Below are positions 10,790 to 21,129 of a stretch of DNA of 64,000 nucleotides, one piece after another. Source of the stretch: Plantago elongata. Lineage: Eukaryota > Streptophyta > Magnoliopsida > Lamiales > Plantaginaceae. The stretch lies in NCBI GenBank assembly GCA_036897095.1, contig JAYMSP010000074.1, positions 27,450 through 91,449 on the forward strand, read 5' to 3'. Made by a program: the position numbers and the translations under genes. The notes beneath the pieces are model-generated. The model did not search any database. It saw only the letters and a program-made list of their open reading frames with translations, and was not told the DNA's origin. Positions within the stretch are counted from its first letter, which is position 1; each line of letters opens with the position of its first letter.

Positions 10790-12069
10790 CACTACAAGAA
10801 TATTGTACTTTACCTGCGTTTATTAAGACCTTTACCTGCATTTTTAAACACAGTTAAACAGAAACCCTGCGTTTAGGCAAAAGCAGGTACCTCGCCGGTG
10901 AAGGCTATGTCAGTAAAGGTCAACTTGCGCTTATGAATGAGCGTTGGTATAAGTCAACGTAAAAACGAGGGTAATTGTGAAGGAAAAGCAGGGATATGCA
11001 TGTTGGGCAAGGTTAGGATTTAGGGCTTGAATTATTTGCTTGTGTTTATGAAACGCTGGTAAATGTTTCTAAAATGCAAGCACTAGGATATAGTAGGGTT
11101 ATGATGTACACCTGCATTTGTACATTAACGCAAGCATAAGTTAAGAATATACCTGCATTTGTGCATAATCGCAAGTATATGTTTAAGATATAACAACATT
11201 TGGCTATTGAAAGCAGGTATAAATGCCAATTTGGAGTGCTTATTTCACATATAACTGCACTTTATTTGTAAATGCAGGCATATGTATAGGATATACTTGC
11301 ACTTAGTTTGTAAACGCAGGCATATGTTTACGATATACTTGCACTTGATTTAAAACGCAGTCGTAGGTTTAGAATATACTTAATATTTGAACCATATGTT
11401 TTTGATGTTTGTATACTATTTTGTTTGATTGCTCCATTATTAACTAGCTAGTAACAATACCTCCAAACTAACTCACTAACAACAATATAGAACTTGCATA
11501 AAAAAATCGAGTAGAATGAAAATCATAAAATGGATCGATTTCAGATTAGTCTAAGTTACAAAAGCATAATTTGAAGTACTTAGGGGCTGATTGGAGTAGC
11601 ATTCAAATGCCCGTTTGGATGCTACTCGGGGATTTTGTGTTTGTTATGGCATTTAAATGCCGAAGATTGAAATGCCTCTACAGTAGCAACATTTTTCTCC
11701 ACCTGTATAACAAACCTATAATACCCTATCCAATTATAATTCTATACTAAACACAATTTTAACAATTCCACTATAATTTCGATCACTATTCAGACATTTA
11801 AATCGAGGCAATCCAATCAGCACCTTAAAGATTAATACTTCATACATAGATTTCAAGTCATAATTTGCAAATTTAGCAAGGATTTGCAATTCCCAAAATC
11901 CTAAAGTTTAGATACTTCCAGATTTGCAGTTCCCAAAATTCTACAATTAAGCATTAAGTCAAATTAATCAGAGATTTTCCAAATTATCATTAACACAGAT
12001 AAGTGATCGCCTAACAATTCGTTAATAGAAAATGACTGCATATCATAAGGATATCTAACTTACAAGTAG
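10790..12069. mobile_element. CACTA (En/Spm)-type non-autonomous insertion in the P450
   Basis: The left end, CACTACAAGAA (10790-10800), matches the terminal inverted repeat of plant CACTA elements and begins exactly where P450 homology ends. The first 600 bases carry many degenerate short repeats in both orientations (CCTGCATTTG, AACGCAGGCATATG; densest at 11100-11390), as expected for CACTA subterminal repeats. The right end (ACAAGTAG, 12062-12069) only weakly matches the expected TTCTTGTAGTG. No transposase reading frame is visible. No 3-bp target duplication can be shown because flanking P450 sequence has been deleted. Confidence 0.6.
11583..11824. mobile_element. Tourist-like MITE (PIF/Harbinger type), copy 1
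   Basis: This 242-bp element has terminal inverted repeats GGGGCTGATTGG and CCAATCAGCACC. It is flanked on both sides by TTA (11580-11582 and 11825-11827), the PIF/Harbinger target duplication. It is nested within the CACTA-like insertion. A second copy in inverse orientation lies at 39716-39945. Confidence 0.85.
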
Positions 12070-12832
12070 AGGCACTGCTTGATCTTCACCAAAAGGATGA
12101 GCCTGAGCTTTCAAGAAATGATATTAATCATCTGCTGTTTGTAAGTTCATGCTAATTTTAGGCTGATATGTCATTTATTGTTTAGGATAGATTTAACAAT
12201 GTTCTTGACATCACTTCTTGATAGGATTTATTTGTTGCTGGAATGGACACAACTTCTGGAGTAGCGACGTGGGCAATGGCAGAGTTACTACGCAGCCCTG
12301 AGAAAATGTCAAGACTCAGAAATGAAATCATCGATGTTGTGGGACAGAAAGAACAAGTTGAAGAATCAGACATTTCAAATCTCCCATACTTGCAGGCGGT
12401 TGTGAAAGAAACATTTCGGCTTCATCCCACTGCAGTGTTCTTAATGCCTCACAAAGCCGACTCTGAGATGGTAATCGATGGTTACACAATTCCCAGAAAT
12501 GCACAAATTATTGTTGACCTTTGGGCCAGTGGTAGAAATCTCGACACATGGTCGAATGCTGATTCGTTTAGCCCTGAAAGTTCTTGCACGCTAAAGAAAT
12601 CAATTATCAAGGCTTCAACTTTGAACTCATTCCCTTTGGCACCGGGAAGAGAACTTGCCCTGGACTTCCGTTGGTGCACATTATGGTGCACCTAATGCTG
12701 GCTACACTTGTTCATAAGTTTGCCTGGAAACTTGAAGAAGGAATCTCCCCACAAGAAATTGATATGACAGAGGAATTCGGGCTTACTCTTCGAAAAGCCT
12801 TACCTCTTAAGGCCATCCCTGTAGAACTATGA

Positions 12833-13151
12833 ACTGCTATAGTTTTAGTTGTTGAGAGTACAATAAATATCACCATTTGCAAGCTAGTATTTCCTCTGAA
12901 ATTCATAAATTCACATTATGCCCTTATCTTGCAGGATTTTCGTCTCAAGTTTTAGACGATTCATTCGTGTTTTGAAACAAAATCTACTGTTGCTTCAGTC
13001 GTGTGACACACCATATTTTCCCAATCTCACAGTGAATTGGAAAAATTTCATATCCAAAAAATCATACTATAAGCTTTAAATTATTTCAACAAGAACATCA
13101 AAACAACATACTCAAACTGTGCAGATTAACAAGATACTGATGCAACCATTT
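12833..13151. other. Short spacer between convergent P450 relic and BAHD gene
   Basis: AT-rich DNA holding the 3' ends of the two convergent loci. I see nothing else. Confidence 0.5.
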
Positions 13152-14537
13152 TTACATCTTCAACCCATCTGCAAAAATCTGTTGAAAAGACTCCATTTTC
13201 TTCGCAGGCAATGACAATCCAATCTCCAAACCACCCTCGAAGTCCCTTGACGTACAAAGTGACATAGAACCTTCTCCATCAATCGCCACAGCCTCGTGCT
13301 TCTTCGGCTTCCCCCACCCGAAATCCGCATCGTACAAGTGGAATTTTGGCGAACCGGCCACACCAAAAAGCCTCTTCGTTACTAAAATCCCAAATTGTTC
13401 CAACCACTGATCAGAATCTTTCATCAACTCACCTTTCTTATTCACCTTATTACTTATCACATCTCCAATCAATTCAACACTTAGCAGGAACCCGTTATCT
13501 CCTTTCAGCTCCCCGTGTGTCGTTTGCACAACTGCCAGGGCCAGACAGTTTCCGAAATAGGCCGCCGGCACTGGTGGATCCATGCGTGCCCTGGCTTCCA
13601 CCGCGAACCCAAAGTATTCCTCCTCATTTTCGTCAACCTCTTCACCCGATTCAGAGCTGGATTTCGCCAAGCAACTCCAAACGTAACCAGTAGATATTGT
13701 AAAAGAAGACAAGTGAGTTAAACTTGGGTTTTTCGACAGAACCACGTCCCTGAGGTGCTGGATTTCGTGCTTTTGCAAGATGAACGTTGCACGAACTCTG
13801 TTTATTGGAAACCTGGGAGGGGTGGATTCAACACTGTTATGTTTCAGAGTGTTCCAATACTTATCCAACCGGGCAGGCGGATCATTGATCAGAGACCTGT
13901 CAAAGATTGGAGGTGAATGGGTCGTGATTCTATCAGTTTGACCTTCTTTTTGGACGGCGATAGAGCTCCAGTGTTTGATGAATCCAACTATCGAACTCGC
14001 ATCGCCAATAGCATGATGATTTGTTAATCCTATACAGATCCCTTTATCAGGGAACAAAGTTATCTGGACTGAAAAAACTGGAGCTTTCTTCACGCCTGAT
14101 TCTGATTCGTATTCAGGTTTCGGCAAATCAGGGACAAAAGCATAGAAATCATCAGCTGTCCTCGGATGGTTTCCCGTCAAATAGTCGAAATTGGACTCTT
14201 CATTTGATTCGGCTACCGTCAGGGAAACTGAGTCACCTGGCAGGAACCGGAACTCGGGCAGGTCAAGATTTGGAGGAAAGATTAAGTTCCCTGCTAAAGG
14301 AGCGTAGTCTGCCAAAGAATCTGAGAGGGAGTTTTTGAAGTTTGGAACAATTTGTCCCAGGAAATGTGTCCTGGAACAGGGGAACTGGAAGAAAAGTAGA
14401 CGTTGGATTGGATGGAAGTGAACCCAAACCACGTCGAAGCACGTGAGGGGGAGTCGAGTTGCAGCCGTGTCCAGAGGTGGTGCGACTAGGTAGTGGTGGA
14501 GCACGGTGGCCGGTTTGGGAATTGCAGATGTAGCCAT
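13152..14537 (-). CDS. BAHD acyltransferase, malonyltransferase-type, single exon, 461 aa
   Basis: BAHD enzymes move acyl groups from CoA thioesters to plant secondary metabolites in the cytosol. The frame is complete and intronless. It has the catalytic HxxxD motif as HAIGD (H175-D179) and the structural DFGWG motif at residues 405-409. It also has YFGNC (about residue 318-322), a signature of the clade acylating anthocyanin and other phenolic glucosides, often with malonyl-CoA. The N-terminus (PPLDTAATRLPLTCFDVVW) is typical of that clade, and the length is normal. The gene converges on the P450 relic. I expect a phenolic glucoside malonyltransferase-like enzyme; the acceptor and donor cannot be read from the sequence. 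No frameshift or missing catalytic residue is seen. Confidence 0.93.
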   Translation of the reverse strand: MATSAIPKPATVLHHYLVAPPLDTAATRLPLTCFDVVWVHFHPIQRLLFFQFPCSRTHFLGQIVPNFKNSLSDSLADYAPLAGNLIFPPNLDLPEFRFLPGDSVSLTVAESNEESNFDYLTGNHPRTADDFYAFVPDLPKPEYESESGVKKAPVFSVQITLFPDKGICIGLTNHHAIGDASSIVGFIKHWSSIAVQKEGQTDRITTHSPPIFDRSLINDPPARLDKYWNTLKHNSVESTPPRFPINRVRATFILQKHEIQHLRDVVLSKNPSLTHLSSFTISTGYVWSCLAKSSSESGEEVDENEEEYFGFAVEARARMDPPVPAAYFGNCLALAVVQTTHGELKGDNGFLLSVELIGDVISNKVNKKGELMKDSDQWLEQFGILVTKRLFGVAGSPKFHLYDADFGWGKPKKHEAVAIDGEGSMSLCTSRDFEGGLEIGLSLPAKKMESFQQIFADGLKM

Positions 14538-14599
14538 CGTTTGCTTTTGCTTTTGATTATGGTTTTATGGGAATACGTGACCACTCAACTCATTCAATA

Positions 14600-14608
14600 A
14601 TTTTATAG
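14600..14608 (-). promoter_or_regulatory. TATA box of the BAHD gene
   Basis: The minus strand reads CTATAAAAT about 65 bases upstream of the ATG at 14537, leaving a predicted 5' UTR of roughly 30-35 bases. Confidence 0.5.
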
Positions 14609-15857
14609 ACTTGTGGTCCAAGTGCTTTTAAGTTATTTAATTGATCACGTATGTAGTCAAATTCTATTTGTCGGTTTCGTTTGTTCAAAATAATGAACCA
14701 TCAACCATTGATATTATACACCACTCAAGTTGTAGGTCCATTAGTTGGATTGTTATTAGGTAATGGATTCTAACAAAATTAAACCCGATCTTTTATAAAT
14801 AATGCCTCGTAGTTATTATTAAGGCTGGAATATAACGAATCTTAACTATCATCTATCATATACTTTTAGGCTTAAAAACAAAAAGAGTTGTATGTCCATT
14901 ATATTACTTATATTATAGAAGTAAATATTATAGTCTCCTTATATAACATGTTTTCAGTTCATGCATATTTGGTCCTTATTGTTGTTTATGTATATTTGAT
15001 TTAATTATTGAGGAAATAGAGTACCAAATATGACCAAGTCAGACGTTTTGACAATTTGACTCAACAATTGAAGAAGGTTCTTTAAAAAAACTCTGACTTT
15101 AAAATGCATATTCACTGTTGTATTAATATCAAGTGAAGAAAGATGTTCAGCGGTACGATCATCTTCATTGTAATGTTATTCACTTAAGAAAAAGTCTCCT
15201 AAAAATGTTGTAATCTTAAAATGTTATTGAGGTGAGAATTTGTGATAATTATCATAATATGATCAGTGTGTAAAAAGTTTAGGATAATTCAGTCCACTTC
15301 AACTTAATTAATTTAGTATAATTATATTTTACTAAGTTATATTTTATACTATAATTTAATTAAGTTAAGTTTAGTATAGTTTTATTAAAAAATATTAGTT
15401 AAAAATGTACTGTTTAAGAAAATAGAGCCTCAATTTATCCACATCGCCATTTGCTTGTTGGCCATCCTATGCATGGCATTAGTCTAAATGACTTTCAAGA
15501 GTATTCTGTATAATCTATCATTGGATTATAAATTTATCAACGAATTATTTTGTGCTTAAGTGTTATAAATAACTATGTGTCATTATTTTAATTTTAACGG
15601 TTAATTGTAATCATGTACATGTGCAATTATACGATGGCTAAAGCAAAAGCACCAACATGTTGTGAATTGATTGATTTTCTAATGTAGTATTCTTTTTCCG
15701 CCCACTGCTTTGACGACATCAAAGTTGAAGATTAGTCATTAGTCAGTATAATATTGTTGAAATTTCGTTAGTCATGACTGAGGACTAGATGAATCCTCTT
15801 TATATAATTATTATGGTGAGTTGGTGACTATTGGCTACATGCTTCCCACTTTATTTC
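14609..15857. other. Intergenic, with an AATTAAGTTAAG-rich repeat
   Basis: AT-rich spacer. About 15280-15430 holds a copy of the AATTGAA family, read in the opposite sense and ending in AATAGAGCC. I see no gene here. Confidence 0.5.
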
Positions 15858-15873
15858 AATTATTTTATGGGAT
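15858..15873. repeat. Target-site duplication, left copy, of the eS26 retrocopy
   Basis: AATTATTTTATGGGAT, identical to 16451-16466. Confidence 0.9.
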
Positions 15874-16450
15874 GACCGATTGATTCATCTGTCTGGTTTT
15901 GACAAATCAAACAATGACTTTCAAGCGAAGAAATGGAGGATGCAACAAGCATGGGCGTGGCCACACCAAATTTATTCGCTGCTCCAATTGCGGCAAATGC
16001 TGCCCTAAGGATAAGGCCATCAAGAGATTTCTTGTCAGGAACATTGTTGAGCAAGCTGCTGTCAGGGATGTTCAGGAAGCCTGTTCCCAAGCTCTATGTG
16101 AAGATGCAGTACTGCGTTTCCTGTGCCATTCACTCTAAGGTCGTCAGGGTCAGGTCCACCGCTGATAGGAGGAACCGTGAGCCACCACAGCGTTTCAGGC
16201 GCCCAAGAGATAACATGCCAAAACCTGGCCAACCTCCACGTGTTGGTGGTGCACCTGCTGCTGCCCGCACTTGATATTTCCGTTTATATTGATCTGACCT
16301 GTCAAACTATGCTATTTCATTTTTGAGTGAATTTGAAGTATATCACATGGTTTATGACCAATATGAATGGCTGTAGCATCTATACTCTTGGTTTTGTGTC
16401 CATGTTCAACCGAGTTTTTGAATTAATTTTGTTTTGTGCAAAAAAAATAA
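15874..16450 (+). pseudogene. RPS26: Processed pseudogene (retrocopy) of ribosomal protein eS26
   Basis: The functional parent encodes a small-subunit ribosomal protein. This copy has no introns. It starts with ATG at 15914 (MTFKRRNGG), passes through the zinc-binding region ([17 protein letters not shown]) and VQEAC, and then loses about seven codons around 16079. A frameshift follows, so the rest ([18 protein letters not shown] to GGAPAAART, stop about 16272-16274) continues in another frame. A 3' UTR-like stretch leads to an A-run at 16440-16450. Identical 16-base direct repeats (AATTATTTTATGGGAT) flank it at 15858-15873 and 16451-16466. These are the marks of LINE-mediated reverse transcription. 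It is almost certainly not a working gene. Confidence 0.92.
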
Positions 16451-16466
16451 AATTATTTTATGGGAT
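16451..16466. repeat. Target-site duplication, right copy, of the eS26 retrocopy
   Basis: AATTATTTTATGGGAT directly follows the A-run of the retrocopy and matches 15858-15873 base for base. Confidence 0.9.
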
Positions 16467-16484
16467 ATAAATCACATATATGGG

Positions 16485-16600
16485 CATGTTTGTTATACCG
16501 CTGGAACAGTTATTTACCCACTCAAATTAAATATTTTATAAAAAAAATTTCAATTTCAACTAAAAAAAAGTCATTCAAATTATATTCAATCATTCCCATA
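16485..16600. repeat. Dispersed repeat with GTTTGTTATACCGCTGGA end, copy 1
   Basis: About 115 bases match 20394-20510. They share GTTTGTTATACCGCTGGA, then an AAATCAAACATTTTATA-type stretch and TTCAATTTCAA. The sharp common left edge suggests a MITE terminus; I could not identify the other terminus. Confidence 0.5.
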
Positions 16601-17140
16601 ATCTCCTCAGATCTACTCCATTCACAACATAATACATACATCCATAGCCACCTCGTAATGCAACTAATATGAAATCTCCACTTTGATTTGATGTATAGAT
16701 TGTCAATCTGTTCATATGCCATTTTAAATATGAGTTACATTCCACTGACTACACAATTAAAGAAATAAACAACTTTCTTTTACATAACATTCTTTTCAAA
16801 AACTAATGTAATTCAAATTACGATAAACGATAAATGAAAAAATTTGACGGTGAAACAACGTCTTTTTAAATAGAGAATAGTAAATTTAATTGAAGAATTG
16901 TAAATTTAATACAATTTAGTTGTATATAGAGTAAAGGATACAATGTTACCCGTACATCTTATCAGGGGCAGAATCATGAGGAGATATAGAGGGGCGTTCG
17001 TCCCCCTTAAAATTTATAAAAGAATTTTGTTATATGTGATATATTTACTAATTTAGAATTTTATCCCCGTCAAACCTCTAAAACAACCTTTTATAGTTTC
17101 GTCAGATCAAAATTTGATTTATGGATCCGTCCGGTTTCTA

Positions 17141-17345
17141 GGTACTGTTTAACAAAACTAGCTGAAAAGGTAGCTGGTAGCTAGTTAGGTAGTTTTTTTT
17201 TTTCAACAAGCTAACTTGATTAGCTTCTCAAACCAATTAGTTTTTCAGCTAGCTTGTTTGAAAAATTATGCATTCACGTAACGAGTTTTTCATTAAAAAA
17301 AAATTCATAAAACTGAAAATGTATTAATAATGGTGTAAAAAGAAG
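17141..17345. mobile_element. AGCTAG-rich MITE-like repeat, copy 1
   Basis: ACTGTTTAACAAAACTAGCTG begins a segment of about 200 bases with TAGCTGAAAAGGTAGCTGG, a T-run, CAAGCTAACTTGATTAGCTT and CATTCACGTAACGAG. The same order of blocks occurs at 33660-33880 (inverted), 37695-37885 and 37886-38110. Confidence 0.6.
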
Positions 17346-17698
17346 GTAATGATAACCCTAACCTAGAAAAGATATGTTTGAAAGTAGTGGATTATTTGAA
17401 CAAAAATTTCCCACTAGGTAGCGATACATTTACCGGCAAATCACGAAAAAGGATATGAAGGTGGCCTTGGTTGTGGACAGGCCCAAGCACAAGTCTTAAT
17501 GGATCATTATAGTCCAAAAGCCCATTCATACTGAAACGAACAGCAAACTATTCTTTTTTTAATTCTTGAGGAGCAACAATGGCGAAAAATCAAACCAAGC
17601 AGTGAAATAGCTCAGTGTTAGTAAATAGCTTTACGATTTTCAACAGAGAAGGAGCAATTTTGAGTCGCTATAGTATTTACCCCCCGTCTTTCCCCACC
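17346..17698. other. Upstream region of CYP18-1
   Basis: AT-rich DNA that should include the promoter and 5' UTR of the cyclophilin gene. No clear TATA box was identified. Confidence 0.4.
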
Positions 17699-19950
17699 AT
17701 GGTACGTTTAGGTTTTCATGTTGGAATTTTATCAAACACCTTCTGTTCATCTTTAACTTGCAAAATTAGTTACGAGCTTTGTGGGGTTTTGCAGGCTGTT
17801 ACACTACATACAAATTTGGGCGACATTAAATGCGAAATATTCTGCGATGAGGTCCCCAAAAGTGCTGAGGTTCGTATGTTGGGTTCAATTGATGTGTTTT
17901 GATTGAATCAGTGTAAACTTGTTCAATGCAAGAGAACTAGTTTTCTATTGCCCATTTCTGCTGCTTGCTGTATTTTATTGTTTGTCAGATGTTTAACCAT
18001 ACTGCTCATTTTAGTTACCTTCTTTATTTGATGTTACGGTAGCTGCTATCGTGAGCAAACATTCATACTAGTAGTTGTTTTACTAGCACTGTCAAGATTT
18101 TCTGATTTACCTAGTTTTAGTGTTGGAGACTTAAGTTGCATTGAGCTTATTTGGGAATCCTGGCATGTGATAATTTTTCCTGAACGTATTGTTCGAACAC
18201 GAATAATTGGTTTTTAGTCGTATTTGGTAGATGCATATTATCTTGAAATTAGTCATGAGTTCCCATACTTTATTCTCTTGTCTGGTCTGTTGCACTGATA
18301 GGAGAACATGTCCTTGTGCATATGTTGATCTTGTGGTATTTTGTCTACTGGCTTACAGAACTTTCTGGCGCTTTGTGCGAGTGGCTATTACGATGGAACC
18401 ATATTTCATAGAAATATTAAGGGTTTCATGATACAAGGTGGCGATCCAACTAATACTGGCAAGGGAGGAACGAGTATATGGGGTAAAAAGTACAATGATG
18501 AGATAAGAGAGTCTCTCAAGGTAATCTATCTGATAAATTCTAGGAACTCTATGACTATGTCATGTATTGATGTTATATGCTCACTGACATCGTCTCATGA
18601 GTCAATAAAGTTTGAGAATCTATAAAGATAAAAATGCACACAGGCTCGCTATTGTCTGAGTAAATAACATGACAAGAGATACTCTAAGCATGCTCTTATA
18701 AACATTTTCTGTTTTACTATCTTCAAATATTCTCATGATTGGTTAGATGGTTTTGCTTCAGGAGTAGTTTTCATTCTTAATGATAGACAGATTAGAAACC
18801 GGAGCCTCCACTTTTCATTTCCATTGTTTATTTGTCTGGATTATAGTTTCCAGATCATTGTGTTTCACACTTCTACGTCCGACTGATTGTATGGTCTCGT
18901 ATACAAGTTATTCTTTGAATTGTATCTGGAGATATATAACATAGTAGCCATCACTAGGGAAGCTTTAGGGTAGAAACCTACACCTGCTAGTTATGGTAAA
19001 GAAACAAGAAATTATGCATGTCTTGTTCCTTGTAACTCTGCTGTTGTGATTATGAAGCATGCCATGTCAATCATATGAGATATGTGCATGCTATACAAGT
19101 ACCAGATGCTTTTATATTTGTCTTAGACTGATTCACTTTTTGTTTCTTTCCCTTTCACCCAGCATAATGCTAGAGGAATGCTATCCATGGCTAATAGTGG
19201 GCCTAATACAAATGGAAGCCAATTTTTCATTCTTTATGCCAAGCAGCCTCACCTTAATGGCCTGTACACCATCTTCGGCAAAGTGATTCATGGGTTTGAA
19301 GTGCTTGATATAATGGAAAAGGTCAGTAACAAGGTTTTGGCTCCCTTTTAACATATTGGCAGTTGAGGATAAGTGAGGTCTCACTGTTTTGACTACCTTT
19401 GTTATGTGCATTCATTTCGAACTATTGTTCTTTTCTTTTTCTCCGACTTCTGTAGCCTGGACTGTGTGCTTAATAACTATGTGTGAATGTGATTAGAAAC
19501 CTTCTTTTCTTTGATAGTGAGTTTTTTGCAGCTTCACCCCCTATTTTATGAGAATTTAAAATGCGCTCTTTATCTCTTGGCTATAATATAGTATTATGAC
19601 TTATGGATAGTGCCAGTAACAGAATGAGAAACCTTACATTACCTGTTTGCAGGTTCAAATAATTTGATCCAATCACAGGGGAGCATGTGTAAATAGGCTA
19701 TATGTAGGTGTTCTGAGGCCTGAGCACAACTCAATTTGTCTTTTGTTTTTATTTTTTTAATTCTTTTTAGAAGTGAGAGAGGGGTAGGTGCTTTTTTTCA
19801 AGCAAGTACAATATGTTACACAGGTTATTTTGCTGGTGCTCATAATAATTTTTTCAACCTTTTTAGGCGCCAACAGGTCCAGGGGATAGGCCGCTTATGG
19901 AGATAAGGATTAATCGTGTGACAATACATGCCAATCCTCTTGCTGGTTAA
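17699..19950 (+). CDS. CYP18-1: Cyclophilin-type peptidyl-prolyl isomerase CYP18-1 (PPIL3 type), 5 exons, 160 aa
   Basis: Cyclophilins isomerise Xaa-Pro bonds; the PPIL3 class is linked to the spliceosome. Coding exons: 17699-17701 (only the ATG), 17795-17869, 18359-18520, 19163-19321, 19867-19950. The 160-aa product is a bare cyclophilin domain: [17 protein letters not shown] at the start, the active-site [15 protein letters not shown] (Arg, Phe/Met, Gln positions kept), [16 protein letters not shown], and the end [11 protein letters not shown]. The cyclosporin-contact Trp of cyclophilin A is His here (QPHLNG), as in other PPIL3-type proteins. Length and C-terminus match plant CYP18-1. Intron 1 (93 bases) is in frame and stop-free. 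A duplicated copy of the last exon lies at 23330-23670. Confidence 0.93.
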
Positions 19951-21129
19951 GAGCAGCTGAAAAACTTACCGCGTTGTGCAACAGAGTTGTATATGCTAAT
20001 ATGTACTTTAATCTTCGATAACCCTGACATAAAAACACATTGATTGTAACAGTAGACAGTAAACTTGCGATCTGAAAACTTAAAATATTTTGGTTTCAGA
20101 AGAATTGCATGGTGTATGGTTTAAGTCAAGGAGTCGGTCTTCTTTCTGCTAGTTATGTGAAATCTGGTTCTGAACATGTTTATGCTGTGCTTTATGCATG
20201 CGCATCGTATGCCTAATGGATGTACCTTATGCGGTTTCTTACTTGATGAGCTTGAATCTATGAGTAGAGGTGACAAACAGGCCGGGTCTGCATGGGGATT
20301 TTATTATCCTGGCCGAGCTGTGGAAAAGGTGACCCCTGCTGCTTCAAGCCATTCCCAAGGCCTGCATTCTAATTAAGTCCTGTTTGTTATACGGTTTGTT
20401 ATACCGCTGGAGCAGTCATTTTCCCATTTAAATCAAACATTTTATACACAAAAAATTCAATTTCAATTGAAAAAGGCCACACAAATTTTATACCAATTAA
20501 TTCCTAAATTTATCATAAAATAAATTAACTTCTAAGTTATTTTTCATCATACAAAACTTTACATTTTTCACTGTAAAATTTCATATATAATGAAAACTAA
20601 CTCCTGACCTTCCACATAATAAATAATTAAAACTATTACTTTTACATTAAATATTATATATGAACCATTCAAAATGATTGTTGATTTCTATTTCTTACCT
20701 CATGCTGCATTTTTTTCCCTTGCACGTGAGATTCGCTTGCAACATATCTTAAGTGTTACGGACAAAATGCACATTCACTATGGTTTAGTATTAATACAAC
20801 TCGTATATGGCCACTCAATTAGATTTTTGATAAAAAAAAATACCATCTCTATCTATATGTGTACATCTCTAGACATGTTCTAGACTAACTAATAATAATA
20901 TCTTTGAAGGACGTAACTCCTTAAAATTTATCCATTTAAATCTTCTAATTTAACATTTTAAATTAAGTCGAACATACACCCTAGAATGCCTCAGAGAAAG
21001 GGGTGCCTCGAATTCCAAGTGGATTTATTATTATGTGAGCCTCAATCCTCTTCAACTTTCCAAAGCTTCGCCAGGAAGCCCCAATTCAAAACACCTCATT
21101 TCCCTCCAACTGCTTCCCAAATTTCGAAC
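19951..21129. other. Spacer between CYP18-1 and the Aurora kinase gene
   Basis: This holds the CYP18-1 3' UTR and then AT-rich DNA. At about 20394-20510 lies the second copy of the GTTTGTTATACCGCTGGA repeat (copy 1 at 16485-16600). An open frame continues from 20986 into the Aurora gene and may be 5' UTR or an N-terminal extension. Confidence 0.5.
20394..20510. repeat. Dispersed repeat with GTTTGTTATACCGCTGGA end, copy 2
   Basis: Matches 16485-16600 with scattered substitutions. Confidence 0.5.

Larger units (their letters stand above)
10503..12832 (+). pseudogene. Cytochrome P450 pseudogene, CYP76-like, broken by frameshifts and a transposon
   Basis: The former protein was a microsomal monooxygenase. 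The N-terminus has a membrane anchor (FQLFVLLSITCTFILILAS) followed by the Pro-rich hinge. A 1-base shift near 10610 moves the frame before PVPIIGNILQIAP. Coding sequence stops at about 10789, where a CACTA-like insertion begins; about 170 residues of the middle are missing. P450 sequence resumes at about 12066 (VEALLDLHQKDEPELSRNDI), with a likely intron from 12139 to about 12223. The next exon has the I-helix AGMDTTS and the K-helix ETFRLHP. A second frameshift near 12575-12590 separates NADSFSPE from FELIPFGTGKRTCPG, the heme-binding loop with the Cys ligand. The stop is TGA at 12830-12832. It cannot make an active enzyme. CYP76 is inferred from motif style; a close relative such as CYP75 or CYP706 is less likely. 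Confidence 0.88.
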
